From assembly GCA_021814565.1 (NCBI GenBank), contig JAKAIC010000013.1:1-32071 (forward strand): a DNA stretch of 32,071 bases, in the 5' to 3' direction. The DNA is from Actinomycetes bacterium. Lineage in GTDB: Bacteria > Actinomycetota > Actinomycetes > S36-B12 > UBA5976. Below are positions 1 to 7,839 of this stretch, piece by piece. The notes under the pieces are model-generated. The model was given only the letters and a program-made list of their open reading frames with translations. It searched no databases and had not been told where the DNA came from. How positions within the stretch are numbered: position 1 is the first letter of the stretch; every line of letters begins with the position of its first letter. Both the position numbers and the translations under genes were made by a program.

Positions 1-21
1 CCAACGGTTAGCACGTGGGGG

Positions 22-399
22 TGGAGCTGCCGGGAATCGAACCCGGGTCCGATGATGAGGATTGGAGCCTTCTCCGAGCGCAGCCACTGTTAGCGCATTC
101 TCGGCTTCCCCGCGTCTCGTGGCCCGTCGGGGTAATGCAGCCCAGTCACTGTTTGCTTCCCGCTACATGCCGTGACCGCATGTGTTGGTGAGTCATCTTC
201 ACGACGCCAAGATCCACAGCGATGACATCTGTGGCTTGACGGACTTCATATGGCTAGTTACGCAGCAAGTGCGAGGCTAGCGAAGTCAGTGCGACTGTTA
301 TCGGCACTTATTGGTTTCCGGGGACGGATTATGAGGTCACCCCGGCTACTCAGCTCGCTTCTCTCGGCACGACGATCACCGTCGAAACCTGTCAGCCCC
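22..399 (-). ncRNA. ssrA: tmRNA (transfer-messenger RNA)
   Basis: This RNA rescues stalled ribosomes together with SmpB, acting first as an alanyl-tRNA and then as a short mRNA. On the minus strand the 5' end GGGGCTGA (399-392) pairs over 7 bp with CAGCTCC (29-23). The third pair is G-U, the alanine identity element. The T arm CCGGGTTCGATTCCCGG lies just inside the 3' end. The tag reading frame runs 305-258 and encodes ADNSRTDFASLALAA followed by TAA, ending in the LALAA degron recognised by ClpXP-type proteases. The genomic 3' end reads ACCC, not ACCA, so CCA would be completed after transcription. The length (about 378 nt) is normal for one-piece tmRNA. The gene lies about 3.7 kb from smpB, with glpD, mutM and a membrane gene in between. 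The ends are assigned by pairing and may be off by 1-2 nt. Confidence 0.95.
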
Positions 400-539
400 C
401 TGTTCAGTTGTGTCGTCAGGCTACATGCCAACTCTGACAAGCGCACAACGCATAAGGCGGTATTCGCTATTCCCTCAGGGAGTTCGCAGGGAGCCGCAAG
501 GCGTTGCCCCGGTCTGGCGCGCCCAGCTGGGCGGCCTCT

Positions 540-1121
540 CTACCCCGATTCCTGGCGCCGTGGCTGCTCATCATGGCTCCACCGTCGCATGCCCAGCGCC
601 ACCACGATGAGCACCATGAACACCTGGATGGCGATGGCCCAGGGCGAGCGCAAGCTCTCCAACAGGATGTCGCCTACGCTGCTGCGCTTCACCAACCGGG
701 CCCCGGCGACATAGCTCGAGTAGGTGATGGTGCGTCCCAGCGCGAAGGCGAGGAGCAGCGGGCGTAAGCGCACTGATTTCATAATGCCCGCCGCAGCGAA
801 GAGCTGCGCCGATGACAGGGGAGAGACGAAGAAGAGCGCAAGCGTTGCTGCCAGGCGGCCCCGCGTTTGCATCAGGTAGGAGCCAGCGGAGTGCATGTTC
901 TCCACGTACCGCCTGGGCATCCAGCGCGTGAGGTGCCGCATGTAATAGGCAAGCAGCGCACGCCCAGCCGTGGCAGCCAGCACGCCCAGCAACACCAACG
1001 CAATGCCGCTGAGGCTGTAGGACAGCTCGAACCACACCAGCAGGGTCCAGGTGGGTGGCGCAAATGCGGGCACCGCGTTGGCAAGGAACACCAGCGCCAT
1101 CACCAGCACATACTCCGTCAC
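540..1121 (-). CDS. VTT/DedA-like multi-pass membrane protein
   Basis: The 193-residue product is strongly hydrophobic, with about four to five membrane segments (roughly residues 4-22, 30-55, 88-110, 118-140 and 160-178) and a charged, Arg-rich C-terminal tail. The central part has Gly-Arg and small-residue motifs with a re-entrant-loop look (SPLSSAQLFAAAG, then FALGRTITYSS). This resembles the VTT (SNARE-associated, DedA/YqaA) fold, whose members act in undecaprenyl-phosphate or lipid transport. The assignment is by pattern only and the substrate is unknown. The start taken here is GTG at 1121. GGAG at about 1116-1113 lies inside this reading and would suit a start 6-7 codons later (GTG or ATG), so the true N-terminus may be shorter. 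It follows mutM by 23 nt and is probably co-transcribed with it. Confidence 0.7.
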   Translation of the reverse strand: MTEYVLVMALVFLANAVPAFAPPTWTLLVWFELSYSLSGIALVLLGVLAATAGRALLAYYMRHLTRWMPRRYVENMHSAGSYLMQTRGRLAATLALFFVSPLSSAQLFAAAGIMKSVRLRPLLLAFALGRTITYSSYVAGARLVKRSSVGDILLESLRSPWAIAIQVFMVLIVVALGMRRWSHDEQPRRQESG

Positions 1122-1144
1122 CCCTTGAGCCTAGGCGCGTGCGC

Positions 1145-1984
1145 TCAGGGCAGGCGTTGGCAGCGCGGGCAGATGGTGGTGCCGCGGCCTGCCACAACGA
1201 GTTTGCGCAGCAGCGTGCCACAACGCACGCAGGGCAGGCCGGCGCGACCGTAGGCCAGCAGGTGCTCCTGCGACTCCCCCAGACTGCCGTCCACCTGACG
1301 GTAGTTGCGCAGGCTGGCTCCCCCGTTGGCGATGGAGGCGGCAATGGTGTCGCGGACAGCGGCATGCAGCTGACGCAACTTGCGCGTCGACAGGTCCACT
1401 GCCGGCGCCGCGGGATGCACGCGAGCGGCGAACAGCGCTTCATCGGCAAGGTAGTTGCCCACACCGGCCACGATCGACTGGTCAAGAAGCAGCGCCTTGA
1501 TTGGTGTGCGGCGGCGCGAGCAGGTAACGAGGAAGTCCTCAACCGGCCAATCACCTAGCGGTTCCGGACCCATGCGGCGCAAGGCCGGTAGGTCGAGCTC
1601 ACCGTCCGCGTCGCGGGTCAGTAGGAGCGCGTGACCGAAGCCGCGGATGTCGGTGAGCCGGAAGTGGAAGCACTGCCGCCCCCGTTGCATGGCCAGCAGC
1701 AGCCGCTCATGCGGCACGGGCTCGGGCAGCGGCTGACGAGCACGCGCATCCAGCAGCGCAATGGCACCCGTCATACCGAGATGCACATCGAGCACGCGCC
1801 CGTCGTCGAGCTGCATGAGAATGTGCTTGCCACGCCTGCTGATTTCCACGGTGCTGGCATCCCGTGCGAATTGCGCGCCGGCCCACTTGGGATGCGAGGT
1901 GGCGCGCGCGTCGAGGATCCGGGCGCCGGTCAGGCGCGGCGCGAGGGCGCGCGCCAACGTCTCCACCTCGGGCAACTCCGGCAT
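1145..1984 (-). CDS. mutM: Formamidopyrimidine-DNA glycosylase (Fpg/MutM)
   Basis: This is a bifunctional DNA glycosylase/AP lyase that removes oxidised purines such as 8-oxoguanine. The 279-residue protein begins MPELPEVETL; after Met removal Pro2 is the Schiff-base nucleophile and Glu3 is catalytic. A conserved Lys sits at residue 53 (RRGKHILMQL). The C-terminus carries the family zinc finger with Cys252, Cys255, Cys272 and Cys275, and Arg267 in the GRGTTICPRC loop contacts the phosphate backbone in known Fpg structures. The start at 1984 is fixed by the N-terminal motif and by GGAGG 6 nt upstream. The frame is open for another 40 codons upstream, but that stretch has no family similarity and overlaps the hairpin at 2061-2086. 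Fpg is favoured over Nei because of the PELPEVE start and the zinc finger pattern. Confidence 0.93.
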   Translation of the reverse strand: MPELPEVETLARALAPRLTGARILDARATSHPKWAGAQFARDASTVEISRRGKHILMQLDDGRVLDVHLGMTGAIALLDARARQPLPEPVPHERLLLAMQRGRQCFHFRLTDIRGFGHALLLTRDADGELDLPALRRMGPEPLGDWPVEDFLVTCSRRRTPIKALLLDQSIVAGVGNYLADEALFAARVHPAAPAVDLSTRKLRQLHAAVRDTIAASIANGGASLRNYRQVDGSLGESQEHLLAYGRAGLPCVRCGTLLRKLVVAGRGTTICPRCQRLP

Positions 1985-2060
1985 CGTCATCCTCCAGACC
2001 CAGGCGATGCTACCCAGCCGTCGGTGGAGCGGATGCCCAGCAATCGGAGACGCAGACCGC

Positions 2061-2086
2061 TGTTGGAGCAGGTTGGTGCTCCAACA
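2061..2086 (-). terminator. Hairpin between glpD and mutM (second terminator or mutM leader hairpin)
   Basis: There is a perfect 10-bp inverted repeat, TGTTGGAGCA (2061-2070) and TGCTCCAACA (2077-2086), around the 6-nt loop GGTTGG. It lies 26 nt beyond the stronger hairpin at 2112-2149 on the minus strand and about 77 nt before the mutM start. No T run follows, as is common for high-GC actinobacteria. It could back up glpD termination or lie in the mutM 5' leader. Confidence 0.5.
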
Positions 2087-2111
2087 ACAGGAACCTGCCC
2101 GCACAACGCGA

Positions 2112-2149
2112 AGCCGCCCCCACCGCTGGTGCTGGCGGTGAGGGCGGCT
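2112..2149 (-). terminator. Terminator-like hairpin after glpD
   Basis: Arms 2112-2126 and 2135-2149 pair over 15 positions with one mismatch (C2120 against A2141) around an 8-nt loop. The hairpin starts 8 nt beyond the glpD stop codon. The T content on the 3' side is low (TTCGCGTTG). Position and strength support a transcription terminator for glpD. Confidence 0.7.
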
Positions 2150-2157
2150 GGTGCGCG

Positions 2158-3888
2158 CTAGTTGGTCTGATCGGAGAGGCGACGGGAATCCGGCGCCTGC
2201 TTGCGCAAAGCGTTGGCGGCCTCATCGTCGAGCGCTTGGTTGGCGAGCAATTCCGATTCCACGCGCTCCTTGTAGGTCTCAACTTCGCGTTTCACGTCAG
2301 CGGCCGACCATCCGAGCAAGGGGGCCACCAGTTGCGCTACCGCCGCGGAGGCAGCCATGCCGCGATCCGCCGACTCGATGGAGATACGGGTGCGACGAGC
2401 CAGGATGTCGTCGAGATGCAGCGCACCCTCGTGGGTGACGGCGTACACGGCTTCAGCCTTGAGGTAACCGGGCGCGCCGGGGATGGCTTCGTGCAAATCC
2501 GGATCGCTCTTCAACAGGTCGAAGATCTCATCGATGAGCGAGCCGTAACGCCCCAGCAGGCGCTCAATGGTTTCCTCCGGCATCTGCGCCAAGGACGCGA
2601 TGCTGTGCTTGGCGCCCAGCATGTGCTCGTACTTCTCCGCGCCCAGCAACGGGATCTTGGCCGTCCGGCACTTACCCACGCGCTTGGGGATGCCCCGCAC
2701 CGCCATATCAACGGCATCTGCAGCCATGGTGCGATAGGTCGTGTACTTGCCACCCGCGGCCACGACCAGGCCCGGCAATGGGGATGCCACCGCATGCTTG
2801 CGGGAGAGCTTGGTAGTGGAGCTGCCCTCCGCGCCGCTGATGAGCGGCCGCAGGCCGGCGTACACGCCGACCACATCAGCGCGGGTGAGCGGACGACGCA
2901 CGATGGCGTTCACCTGGTTCAGCAGGTAGTCGATGTCGGCGCCGCTGGCTGCGGGGTGCCCGAGATCCAGATCCCAATCGGTATCCGTGGTTCCGATGAC
3001 CCAGTGCTCGCCCCACGGCACGACGAAGAGCACGCTCTTCTCGGTCTGGGTGATGATGCCGGTGTTGGAGTCGATGCAGGAACGCGGGACTAGCAGGTGC
3101 ACGCCCTTCGAGGCTCGCACCCGGAAGGGCAGCGGCGCATCTGCGGCCAAGAGAGCGTGCGTCCACACCCCGGCGGCGTTGATGACCTGACGGGCCTGGA
3201 TGTCGAATTCCTCGCCGCTCTCCGCGTCCAGCGCACGAACGCCGATGACGCGCTCGCCTTCACGCAGCAGCGAGACAGCCTGCACCGAGTTGGCGATGAG
3301 AGCACCGAACTTGGTGGCCGTGCGTGCCAGCAGCATGGTGTGACGGGCATCGTCCACCTGACCCTCGTAGAAGGTGATGCCACCGAGCAGATGCTCTGGA
3401 CGTGCGCCCGGGAAGTTCTCCAGGGTGCGGGCACGGCCCAGATGGCGCAGGTGCGATGGCACCCCACGACCGGCACCCATGACGTCATAGACACCGATGC
3501 CGAGACCGACATACAGGCGATCCCAGAGGCTGGTGATCGGGTACACGAATTCGACGGGGTGTGCGAGGTGCGGAGCCAGCTTGTGCAGCACCAGTGCACG
3601 TTCGCGCAGGGCCTCGAAGACCAGCCCGAAGTCGAAGGTCTGCAGGTAGCGCAGGCCACCATGGAAGAGCTTGGTGGAACGGCTGGAGGTGCCCGAGGCG
3701 TAGTCGCGCATCTCGATCATGCCGGTGTCGAGTCCACGGGAGGCGGCATCAAGCGCCGCGCCGGCACCCACGACGCCGCCGCCGATGATGAGCACATCGA
3801 GCTCGCGGGAGCGCATGTGCGCGATCGCCTCGCGGCGCTGCTCTGGACTCAGCCGGTCATACTCACGCATTTCCTCATCCCGTCTCAT
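2158..3888 (-). CDS. glpD: Aerobic glycerol-3-phosphate dehydrogenase
   Basis: This FAD-dependent enzyme oxidises sn-glycerol 3-phosphate to dihydroxyacetone phosphate and passes electrons to the quinone pool at the inner face of the membrane. The 576-residue product has the FAD-binding dinucleotide motif IIGGGVVGAGAALDAASRG at about residues 34-52. This is followed by the family signatures SGTSSRSTKLFHGGLRYL and, further on, a GTTDTDWD substrate/FAD loop and AAGGKYTTYRTMA. The C-terminal helical DAO_C domain spans roughly residues 400-540. Length and domain order are typical. The start at 3888 (ATG) has weak GAGAG upstream; an alternative ATG at 3870 has GAGG immediately before it. It stands alone between smpB and mutM and is followed by a strong hairpin. 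No glpK or glpF is present in the window. Confidence 0.95.
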   Translation of the reverse strand: MRRDEEMREYDRLSPEQRREAIAHMRSRELDVLIIGGGVVGAGAALDAASRGLDTGMIEMRDYASGTSSRSTKLFHGGLRYLQTFDFGLVFEALRERALVLHKLAPHLAHPVEFVYPITSLWDRLYVGLGIGVYDVMGAGRGVPSHLRHLGRARTLENFPGARPEHLLGGITFYEGQVDDARHTMLLARTATKFGALIANSVQAVSLLREGERVIGVRALDAESGEEFDIQARQVINAAGVWTHALLAADAPLPFRVRASKGVHLLVPRSCIDSNTGIITQTEKSVLFVVPWGEHWVIGTTDTDWDLDLGHPAASGADIDYLLNQVNAIVRRPLTRADVVGVYAGLRPLISGAEGSSTTKLSRKHAVASPLPGLVVAAGGKYTTYRTMAADAVDMAVRGIPKRVGKCRTAKIPLLGAEKYEHMLGAKHSIASLAQMPEETIERLLGRYGSLIDEIFDLLKSDPDLHEAIPGAPGYLKAEAVYAVTHEGALHLDDILARRTRISIESADRGMAASAAVAQLVAPLLGWSAADVKREVETYKERVESELLANQALDDEAANALRKQAPDSRRLSDQTN

Positions 3889-3938
3889 CTGCTCTCAGTC
3901 AACCATTCCGATGCGCGATGAGCCAGTCGGCGCTCTGA

Positions 3939-4037
3939 GGAGCGGCGGGTGTAGATAACGGGAATCATGACCGCAAGAGCGTTGGACTGCACGGTCCCAC
4001 GCGAGTGCTGGAGCGCATCGACGAGCTACTGGGCTGA
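3939..4037 (+). pseudogene. Possible coding remnant on plus strand between glpD and smpB
   Basis: An open stretch without a good start codon ends in VLERIDELLG and TGA at 4035-4037. The last ten codons look like normal high-GC coding sequence and read like the C-terminus of a soluble protein. There is no ribosome binding site or start, and I recognise no family. It may be the 3' scrap of a lost plus-strand gene, or chance. Confidence 0.15.
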
Positions 4038-4059
4038 CGCCCCGCAGCGAGCGCGTCAG
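4034..4059 (-). terminator. Weak hairpin overlapping the smpB stop codon
   Basis: CTGACGC (4034-4040) and GCGTCAG (4053-4059) form a 7-bp inverted repeat with a 12-nt loop. It includes the smpB stop codon (4056-4058). No T run follows. It is a possible end for the ftsE-smpB operon transcript, but the structure is only moderate. Confidence 0.3.
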
Positions 4060-4535
4060 TCGAAGCGGCCTTTGCTGCGGCGACCGATGGCCTTGGCCAT
4101 TTCCCGGCTGGCATCACGCTCGGCGATGGCCTGACGCTTGTCGTGCGCCTTGCGGCCCTCTGCCAGTGCGATTTCGACCTTGGCGTAACCGTTTTGGAAG
4201 TACAGCTGCAGCGGCACAATGGTGTAACCCTGTCGTTCCGTGGCGATGCGCAACTTGCGGATCTCGTCGGAGCCGAGCAGCAGCTTGCGCTTGCGCCGAG
4301 TCTCGTGGTTGGTCCAGGTGCCGAGGTCGTACTCGGGGATATGCACGTTGTGCAGCCAGGCTTCGCCGTCGTCGATGGTGACGAAACCGTCCACCAGGGA
4401 CGCGCGACCAGCACGCAACGACTTCACCTCGGTTCCCACGAGTACCAGGCCGGCTTCGTAGACGTCCTTGATCGAGAAGTCGTGGCGCGCCTTCCTGTTC
4501 TGCGCAACCAACTTGCGCCCTGTTTCCCTGGGCAT
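4056..4535 (-). CDS. smpB: SsrA-binding protein SmpB
   Basis: SmpB binds the tRNA-like domain of tmRNA and brings it to the empty A site of stalled ribosomes. The 159-residue protein shows the whole family pattern: an N-terminal [10 protein letters not shown] block, the beta-barrel core with TEVKSLRAG and [14 protein letters not shown], and a basic C-terminal tail ([31 protein letters not shown]) that enters the mRNA channel. The start ATG at 4535 has no clear Shine-Dalgarno. It lies 17 nt after the small membrane gene and is probably translated as the last gene of the ftsE-ftsX-M23-membrane-smpB operon. In many actinobacteria ssrA follows directly; here three genes separate them. Confidence 0.96.
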   Translation of the reverse strand: MPRETGRKLVAQNRKARHDFSIKDVYEAGLVLVGTEVKSLRAGRASLVDGFVTIDDGEAWLHNVHIPEYDLGTWTNHETRRKRKLLLGSDEIRKLRIATERQGYTIVPLQLYFQNGYAKVEIALAEGRKAHDKRQAIAERDASREMAKAIGRRSKGRFD

Positions 4536-4552
4536 GGGACCAGCCTAAGCGG

Positions 4553-4822
4553 CTACAGCGCTTTGTCCGTTCTCCGCAGCTTCCAGATGCGGTAGACCGA
4601 GACGGCCAACCCGAGCACCCCGAATGCCCCCAGCAACACGACACCGGGGCCGGGCGCATTGACGATGAGCAGCGCACCGAGTGCCGCACCAGGCAGGCCC
4701 AGCACGGCTGCGAGATAGCGCCAGAGCACGGTTCCGGCACGCCAGGACAGCAGCAGGGAGATGCTGCTGCTGAACAGCATGACGAGCAGCATCACCAGGA
4801 CCATGCGTGCGAGCGACTCCAT
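4553..4822 (-). CDS. Small membrane protein in the ftsEX-smpB operon
   Basis: The 89-residue product has about three hydrophobic segments (residues 5-27, 33-56 and 58-78) and a basic end (WKLRRTDKAL). I do not recognise a family. The start at 4822 is chosen because its ATG overlaps the TGA stop of the M23 gene (TGATG), which signals translational coupling. The same frame is open further upstream, but only inside the M23 coding region. Position suggests a minor envelope component co-produced with FtsEX and the peptidase; that role is inference. Confidence 0.65.
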   Translation of the reverse strand: MESLARMVLVMLLVMLFSSSISLLLSWRAGTVLWRYLAAVLGLPGAALGALLIVNAPGPGVVLLGAFGVLGLAVSVYRIWKLRRTDKAL

Positions 4823-6063
4823 CAGCAGGGTGAACCCATGGAGGAGATCGGCGTCTTGCGGCCGCCGAACCAGCCGCGAGGGTCGTACGCATTGCCGTCG
4901 ATGCGCACCTCGAAGTGCAGATGGGGGCCGGTGGCCCAACCGGTGCTGCCCACCAGACCGATGACCTGGCCGGCCTTGACCGACTCGCCGGCCCGCACCT
5001 TGCTGGCGCTCTGGTGAGCGTAGAGAGTGGTCATTCCGCTGCCATGCGCGACCAAGGTGTGCAAGCCGTAGGGGCCACCGTTGAGCACCGAGACCACGAC
5101 GCCACTGGCCGCCACGTGGATCGGGGTGCCGGTTCGTGCGCCGATGTCGAGGCCGGTGTGACAGGAGCGATAGCCGTACACCGGGTGACGGCGCGGCCCT
5201 ACGCCCTGCGTGATCCGGCCACCGGGAATGGGCCAGATGAGTTCGCCGGTGAAAGTGAGCCCGGCACCCAGCTTGGAGCCCGCCCTGGCCTCCGCCTTCA
5301 GGCGCTTCAGCTCGGCGGCCATGATGTCATAGCGCTTCTTCACATCATTGCGATGCGACTGCGCGACCTTGAGCGCCTTGGCCTGCACGATGAGAGCCGC
5401 GTCCACCTGTACCTGCGCGGCCTTGGCCTTGGCGGCCGCATCCTGCGCAACCAGGGCGCTGGCGTGCACCGCATCCTTCTTCATCTGCAGTTGCGCTTCG
5501 AGCTGCTGCAGCACCAACTTCTGCTGTGCAACCTGGGTACGCACGATGGTGAGGTTGTCGATGGTGGCGGCCTTGCTCTGCGTCCACGACTGCAGGATCT
5601 GCAGCCGCTCGGTGAGATCCTCGGGCGACTGTGCGCTGAGCAGGGCATCGAACTGCGAGAGTGGACCGCTGCGGTACACCTGACTGATGAGTTGGGACAT
5701 CAAGCGGTGCTCACCGTTGAGCTTCTGCTCGGTGGCCGCCAATTTGCGTGCGGCCGCGTCCGCGCGCGCCTGCGCAGCACCAAGCTCGGTCGTGGCCCTG
5801 CGATCGGCAGCGGTTGCCGCCGCCGCATTGGCGCTGGCGACGCGCAGTGCGGCCTGCGCCTTCTGCAGTGCTGCGTGCGCGACGTTGTAGGCGGCAAGCG
5901 CCTTGCGGACGACCGCGTTGGCGTTGTCGAGATCCTCGCCCACTGCCTGCAACTGTGAGTTCAGGGAGTTGATGTTGCTGTTGGTGCCCGCCGCGAACAC
6001 GCTGGGCGCTGGCAGCAGCAGCGCCCAGGCCAGCGTGAGCACGATCAGGAGGCGGCGACGCAA
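4822..6063 (-). CDS. Secreted coiled-coil M23 (LytM) peptidoglycan endopeptidase
   Basis: The 413-residue protein has a signal peptide (hydrophobic residues 5-17, likely cleavage near A24/A25) and a long Ala/Gln-rich coiled coil at about 30-255. A C-terminal LytM/M23 domain spans about 270-395. All zinc and catalytic positions are visible: H302 and D306 (HTGLD), H350 (YAH) and H381/H383 (HLHFE). The domain is therefore expected to be active, unlike the degenerate activator EnvC. The build matches the FtsEX-controlled hydrolases and activators (EnvC, CwlO, actinobacterial RipC), in which the coiled coil contacts the FtsX extracellular loop. The gene begins with TTG at 6063, 3 nt after the ftsX stop, so co-translation with ftsX is likely. 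The likely role is regulated peptidoglycan cleavage at division or elongation sites. Confidence 0.9.
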   Translation of the reverse strand: MRRRLLIVLTLAWALLLPAPSVFAAGTNSNINSLNSQLQAVGEDLDNANAVVRKALAAYNVAHAALQKAQAALRVASANAAAATAADRRATTELGAAQARADAAARKLAATEQKLNGEHRLMSQLISQVYRSGPLSQFDALLSAQSPEDLTERLQILQSWTQSKAATIDNLTIVRTQVAQQKLVLQQLEAQLQMKKDAVHASALVAQDAAAKAKAAQVQVDAALIVQAKALKVAQSHRNDVKKRYDIMAAELKRLKAEARAGSKLGAGLTFTGELIWPIPGGRITQGVGPRRHPVYGYRSCHTGLDIGARTGTPIHVAASGVVVSVLNGGPYGLHTLVAHGSGMTTLYAHQSASKVRAGESVKAGQVIGLVGSTGWATGPHLHFEVRIDGNAYDPRGWFGGRKTPISSMGSPC

Positions 6064-6066
6064 GGC

Positions 6067-6975
6067 TCAGACCCGGAGGTAGCGACGCAAGGTGATCGAG
6101 GCCGCCACGACCGCGAGCAGCACGCCCGTGCCGATGACGATGGGGATGGTCCAGAGCACGACACCCCAGCCGATGAAGGTGGTGAACTGGAAGGTGGTGG
6201 CCAGCGTGTGGTCGATGAGGAAGACCTTCACCGCCACCAGGCTGAGCGCCGCAAACACGCCACCACCGAAGGCAGAGGTGGCGGCTTCCAGCACGAAGGG
6301 CAGGCGAATGGCGGTGTTGGAGGCACCGACGAGGCGCATGATGGAGGTCTCACGCCGACGCGAGAACGACGCCACGCGCATGGTGTTGGCAATTAGCAGA
6401 ACGGTGACGAGGAGCATGGCGAAGGCAATGGCGAGGCCCAGTGCCTGCAATCCGCCGAGGGCCTTGAACAGCCGGTCCAGGGACTGCCGCTGGTCCTGCA
6501 CGTCCTCAATACCCGGCCGGCCCGAGAAGGCCGAGGCGATGACGGCGAACTTGGTGGGGTCCTTGAGCTTCACCCGGTAGGACTCCGGCATCTGGTCCAC
6601 GGTGGCGTTGGCCGCCAGCGGTGATCCCTTGAACTGCTGCTTGAAGCGCACGAGCGCCTGCTGCTGCGACTCGTAGTACACGGTCTCGACCAGCGGCTTG
6701 AGCGATTCGAGGTCGGACAGGATCTGTTGCTTCTGGACGTCGGTGACAGCGCCGCCCGCGCAGGAGGGCGCCTCGCTGACGGGACCGCAGAGGAAGATCG
6801 ACACCTGGACGCGGTCGTACCAGTAGTCCTTCATCTGCCCCACCTGCGCGCGCACCAGCAGGGCCGCGCCGAAGAGGGAGAGCGAGACGCCGACGGTGAC
6901 GATGACGGCGAAGGTCATGGTGAGGTTGCGGCGCAGGCCGTTACGAACCTCGGCAAGCACGAAGGAACTGCGCAT
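6067..6975 (-). CDS. ftsX: Cell division permease FtsX
   Basis: FtsX is the membrane half of the FtsEX ABC-type complex that couples ATP hydrolysis to activation of periplasmic cell-wall hydrolases. The 302-residue protein has the family topology. A first membrane helix lies at about residues 21-43. An extracellular domain of about 130 residues follows (VSIFLCGPVSEAPSCAGG, with a Cys pair, then QQQALVRFKQQF and ESYRVKLKDP). Three C-terminal helices lie at about 180-300, with the conserved stretch SFSRRRETSIMRLVGAS between them. Its ATG at 6975 overlaps the ftsE stop (TGATG), so the two are translationally coupled. The adjacent downstream M23 gene is the likely partner of the extracellular loop. 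Confidence 0.95.
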   Translation of the reverse strand: MRSSFVLAEVRNGLRRNLTMTFAVIVTVGVSLSLFGAALLVRAQVGQMKDYWYDRVQVSIFLCGPVSEAPSCAGGAVTDVQKQQILSDLESLKPLVETVYYESQQQALVRFKQQFKGSPLAANATVDQMPESYRVKLKDPTKFAVIASAFSGRPGIEDVQDQRQSLDRLFKALGGLQALGLAIAFAMLLVTVLLIANTMRVASFSRRRETSIMRLVGASNTAIRLPFVLEAATSAFGGGVFAALSLVAVKVFLIDHTLATTFQFTTFIGWGVVLWTIPIVIGTGVLLAVVAASITLRRYLRV

Positions 6976-7664
6976 CAGATGGCTCCTCCGTACACGCCGC
7001 GGGACTGGTCGCGGATCAGGCGTCCGGAGTCGAGCTCGATCACGCGCTTGCGCATCTGGTCGACAATTGCCGCATCGTGCGTGGCCATGACCACAGTGGT
7101 GCCGATGCGGTTGATGCGATCGAGCAGCTTCATGATGCCGATGGAGGTTTCGGGGTCGAGGTTGCCGGTGGGCTCGTCGGCCAGCAGGATCTGCGGCCGG
7201 TTGACGAAGGCGCGGGCGATGGCCACGCGCTGTTGTTCGCCGCCCGAGAGCTGATCAGGCAGGCGCTCCTCCTTGCCCTCCAGCCCCACCAACTCCAGCA
7301 CATTGGGCACCACGCTGGCGATCTCCGAGGCCGGCTTGCCGATGACCTCCAGCGCGAAGGCCACGTTCCCCGCGACCGTGCGATTGGGCAGCAGCCGGAA
7401 ATCCTGGAACACGGTGCCGATCTGGCGGCGCAGGACCGGCACCTTCCAGCCTGCCAGCTTGGTGAGGTCCTTGCCGGCCACGTAGACCAGGCCCGAGGTG
7501 GGGCGCTCCTCACGCAGCGTCAGCCGCAGAAAGGTCGACTTGCCGGAGCCTGAGGCACCCACGAGGAAGACGAATTCGCCCTTCTCGATGTCGACGGAGA
7601 TATCGCGCAGCGCGGGCCGCTGTTGACCCTTGTGCACCTTCGTCACATTCTCGAATCGAATCAC
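6975..7664 (-). CDS. ftsE: Cell division ATP-binding protein FtsE
   Basis: FtsE is the cytoplasmic ATPase of FtsEX. The 229-residue protein shows Walker [10 protein letters not shown] (36-44), the Q-loop VFQDFRLL, signature LSGGEQQR (139-146), Walker B ILLADEP (159-165), the GNLD D-loop and switch His196. The start is placed at GTG 7664 because FtsE proteins begin (M/V)IRFENVTK. The frame stays open for 40 more codons upstream, but that part has no similarity. No clear Shine-Dalgarno precedes the GTG. A TAGACT hexamer at 7702-7707 could serve as its -10 element. It is the first gene of the operon ftsE-ftsX-M23-membrane gene-smpB. Confidence 0.95.
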   Translation of the reverse strand: MIRFENVTKVHKGQQRPALRDISVDIEKGEFVFLVGASGSGKSTFLRLTLREERPTSGLVYVAGKDLTKLAGWKVPVLRRQIGTVFQDFRLLPNRTVAGNVAFALEVIGKPASEIASVVPNVLELVGLEGKEERLPDQLSGGEQQRVAIARAFVNRPQILLADEPTGNLDPETSIGIMKLLDRINRIGTTVVMATHDAAIVDQMRKRVIELDSGRLIRDQSRGVYGGAI

Positions 7665-7701
7665 CAGGGCTGACTTTCGTGGGAAGGAACTGTCGGCGGT
7701 G

Positions 7702-7707
7702 AGTCTA
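7702..7707 (-). promoter_or_regulatory. Candidate -10 hexamer for the ftsE operon
   Basis: TAGACT on the minus strand fits the actinobacterial TANNNT -10 pattern and would give a leader of about 30 nt before the ftsE GTG. No convincing -35 is seen at 17 nt. The 175-bp prfB-ftsE gap holds no gene. Confidence 0.3.
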
Positions 7708-7839
7708 CGGAAGCCAGGAAAGCCGGCAGCCACGGCGCGCCCGAAAGCCGCCACCCTGCCCAGATCTTGACCGTAGCCACACAAAGCAGCCCGCCCATGC
7801 CCTCGTGGGACTCGCCGGGAAGCGTGATGCGGTCAACGA

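Noticed and set aside
401-539. Promoter for tmRNA
   Set aside because: A TTGTCA at about 440-435 (minus) looks like a -35, but no -10 of suitable spacing precedes the tmRNA 5' end. The 139-bp gap otherwise shows only short palindromes (TCCCT-C-AGGGA, GCCCAGCTGGGC).
1864-3093. 409-codon plus-strand frame opposite mutM and glpD
   Set aside because: It spans two confirmed minus-strand genes and an intergenic terminator, with low-complexity composition.
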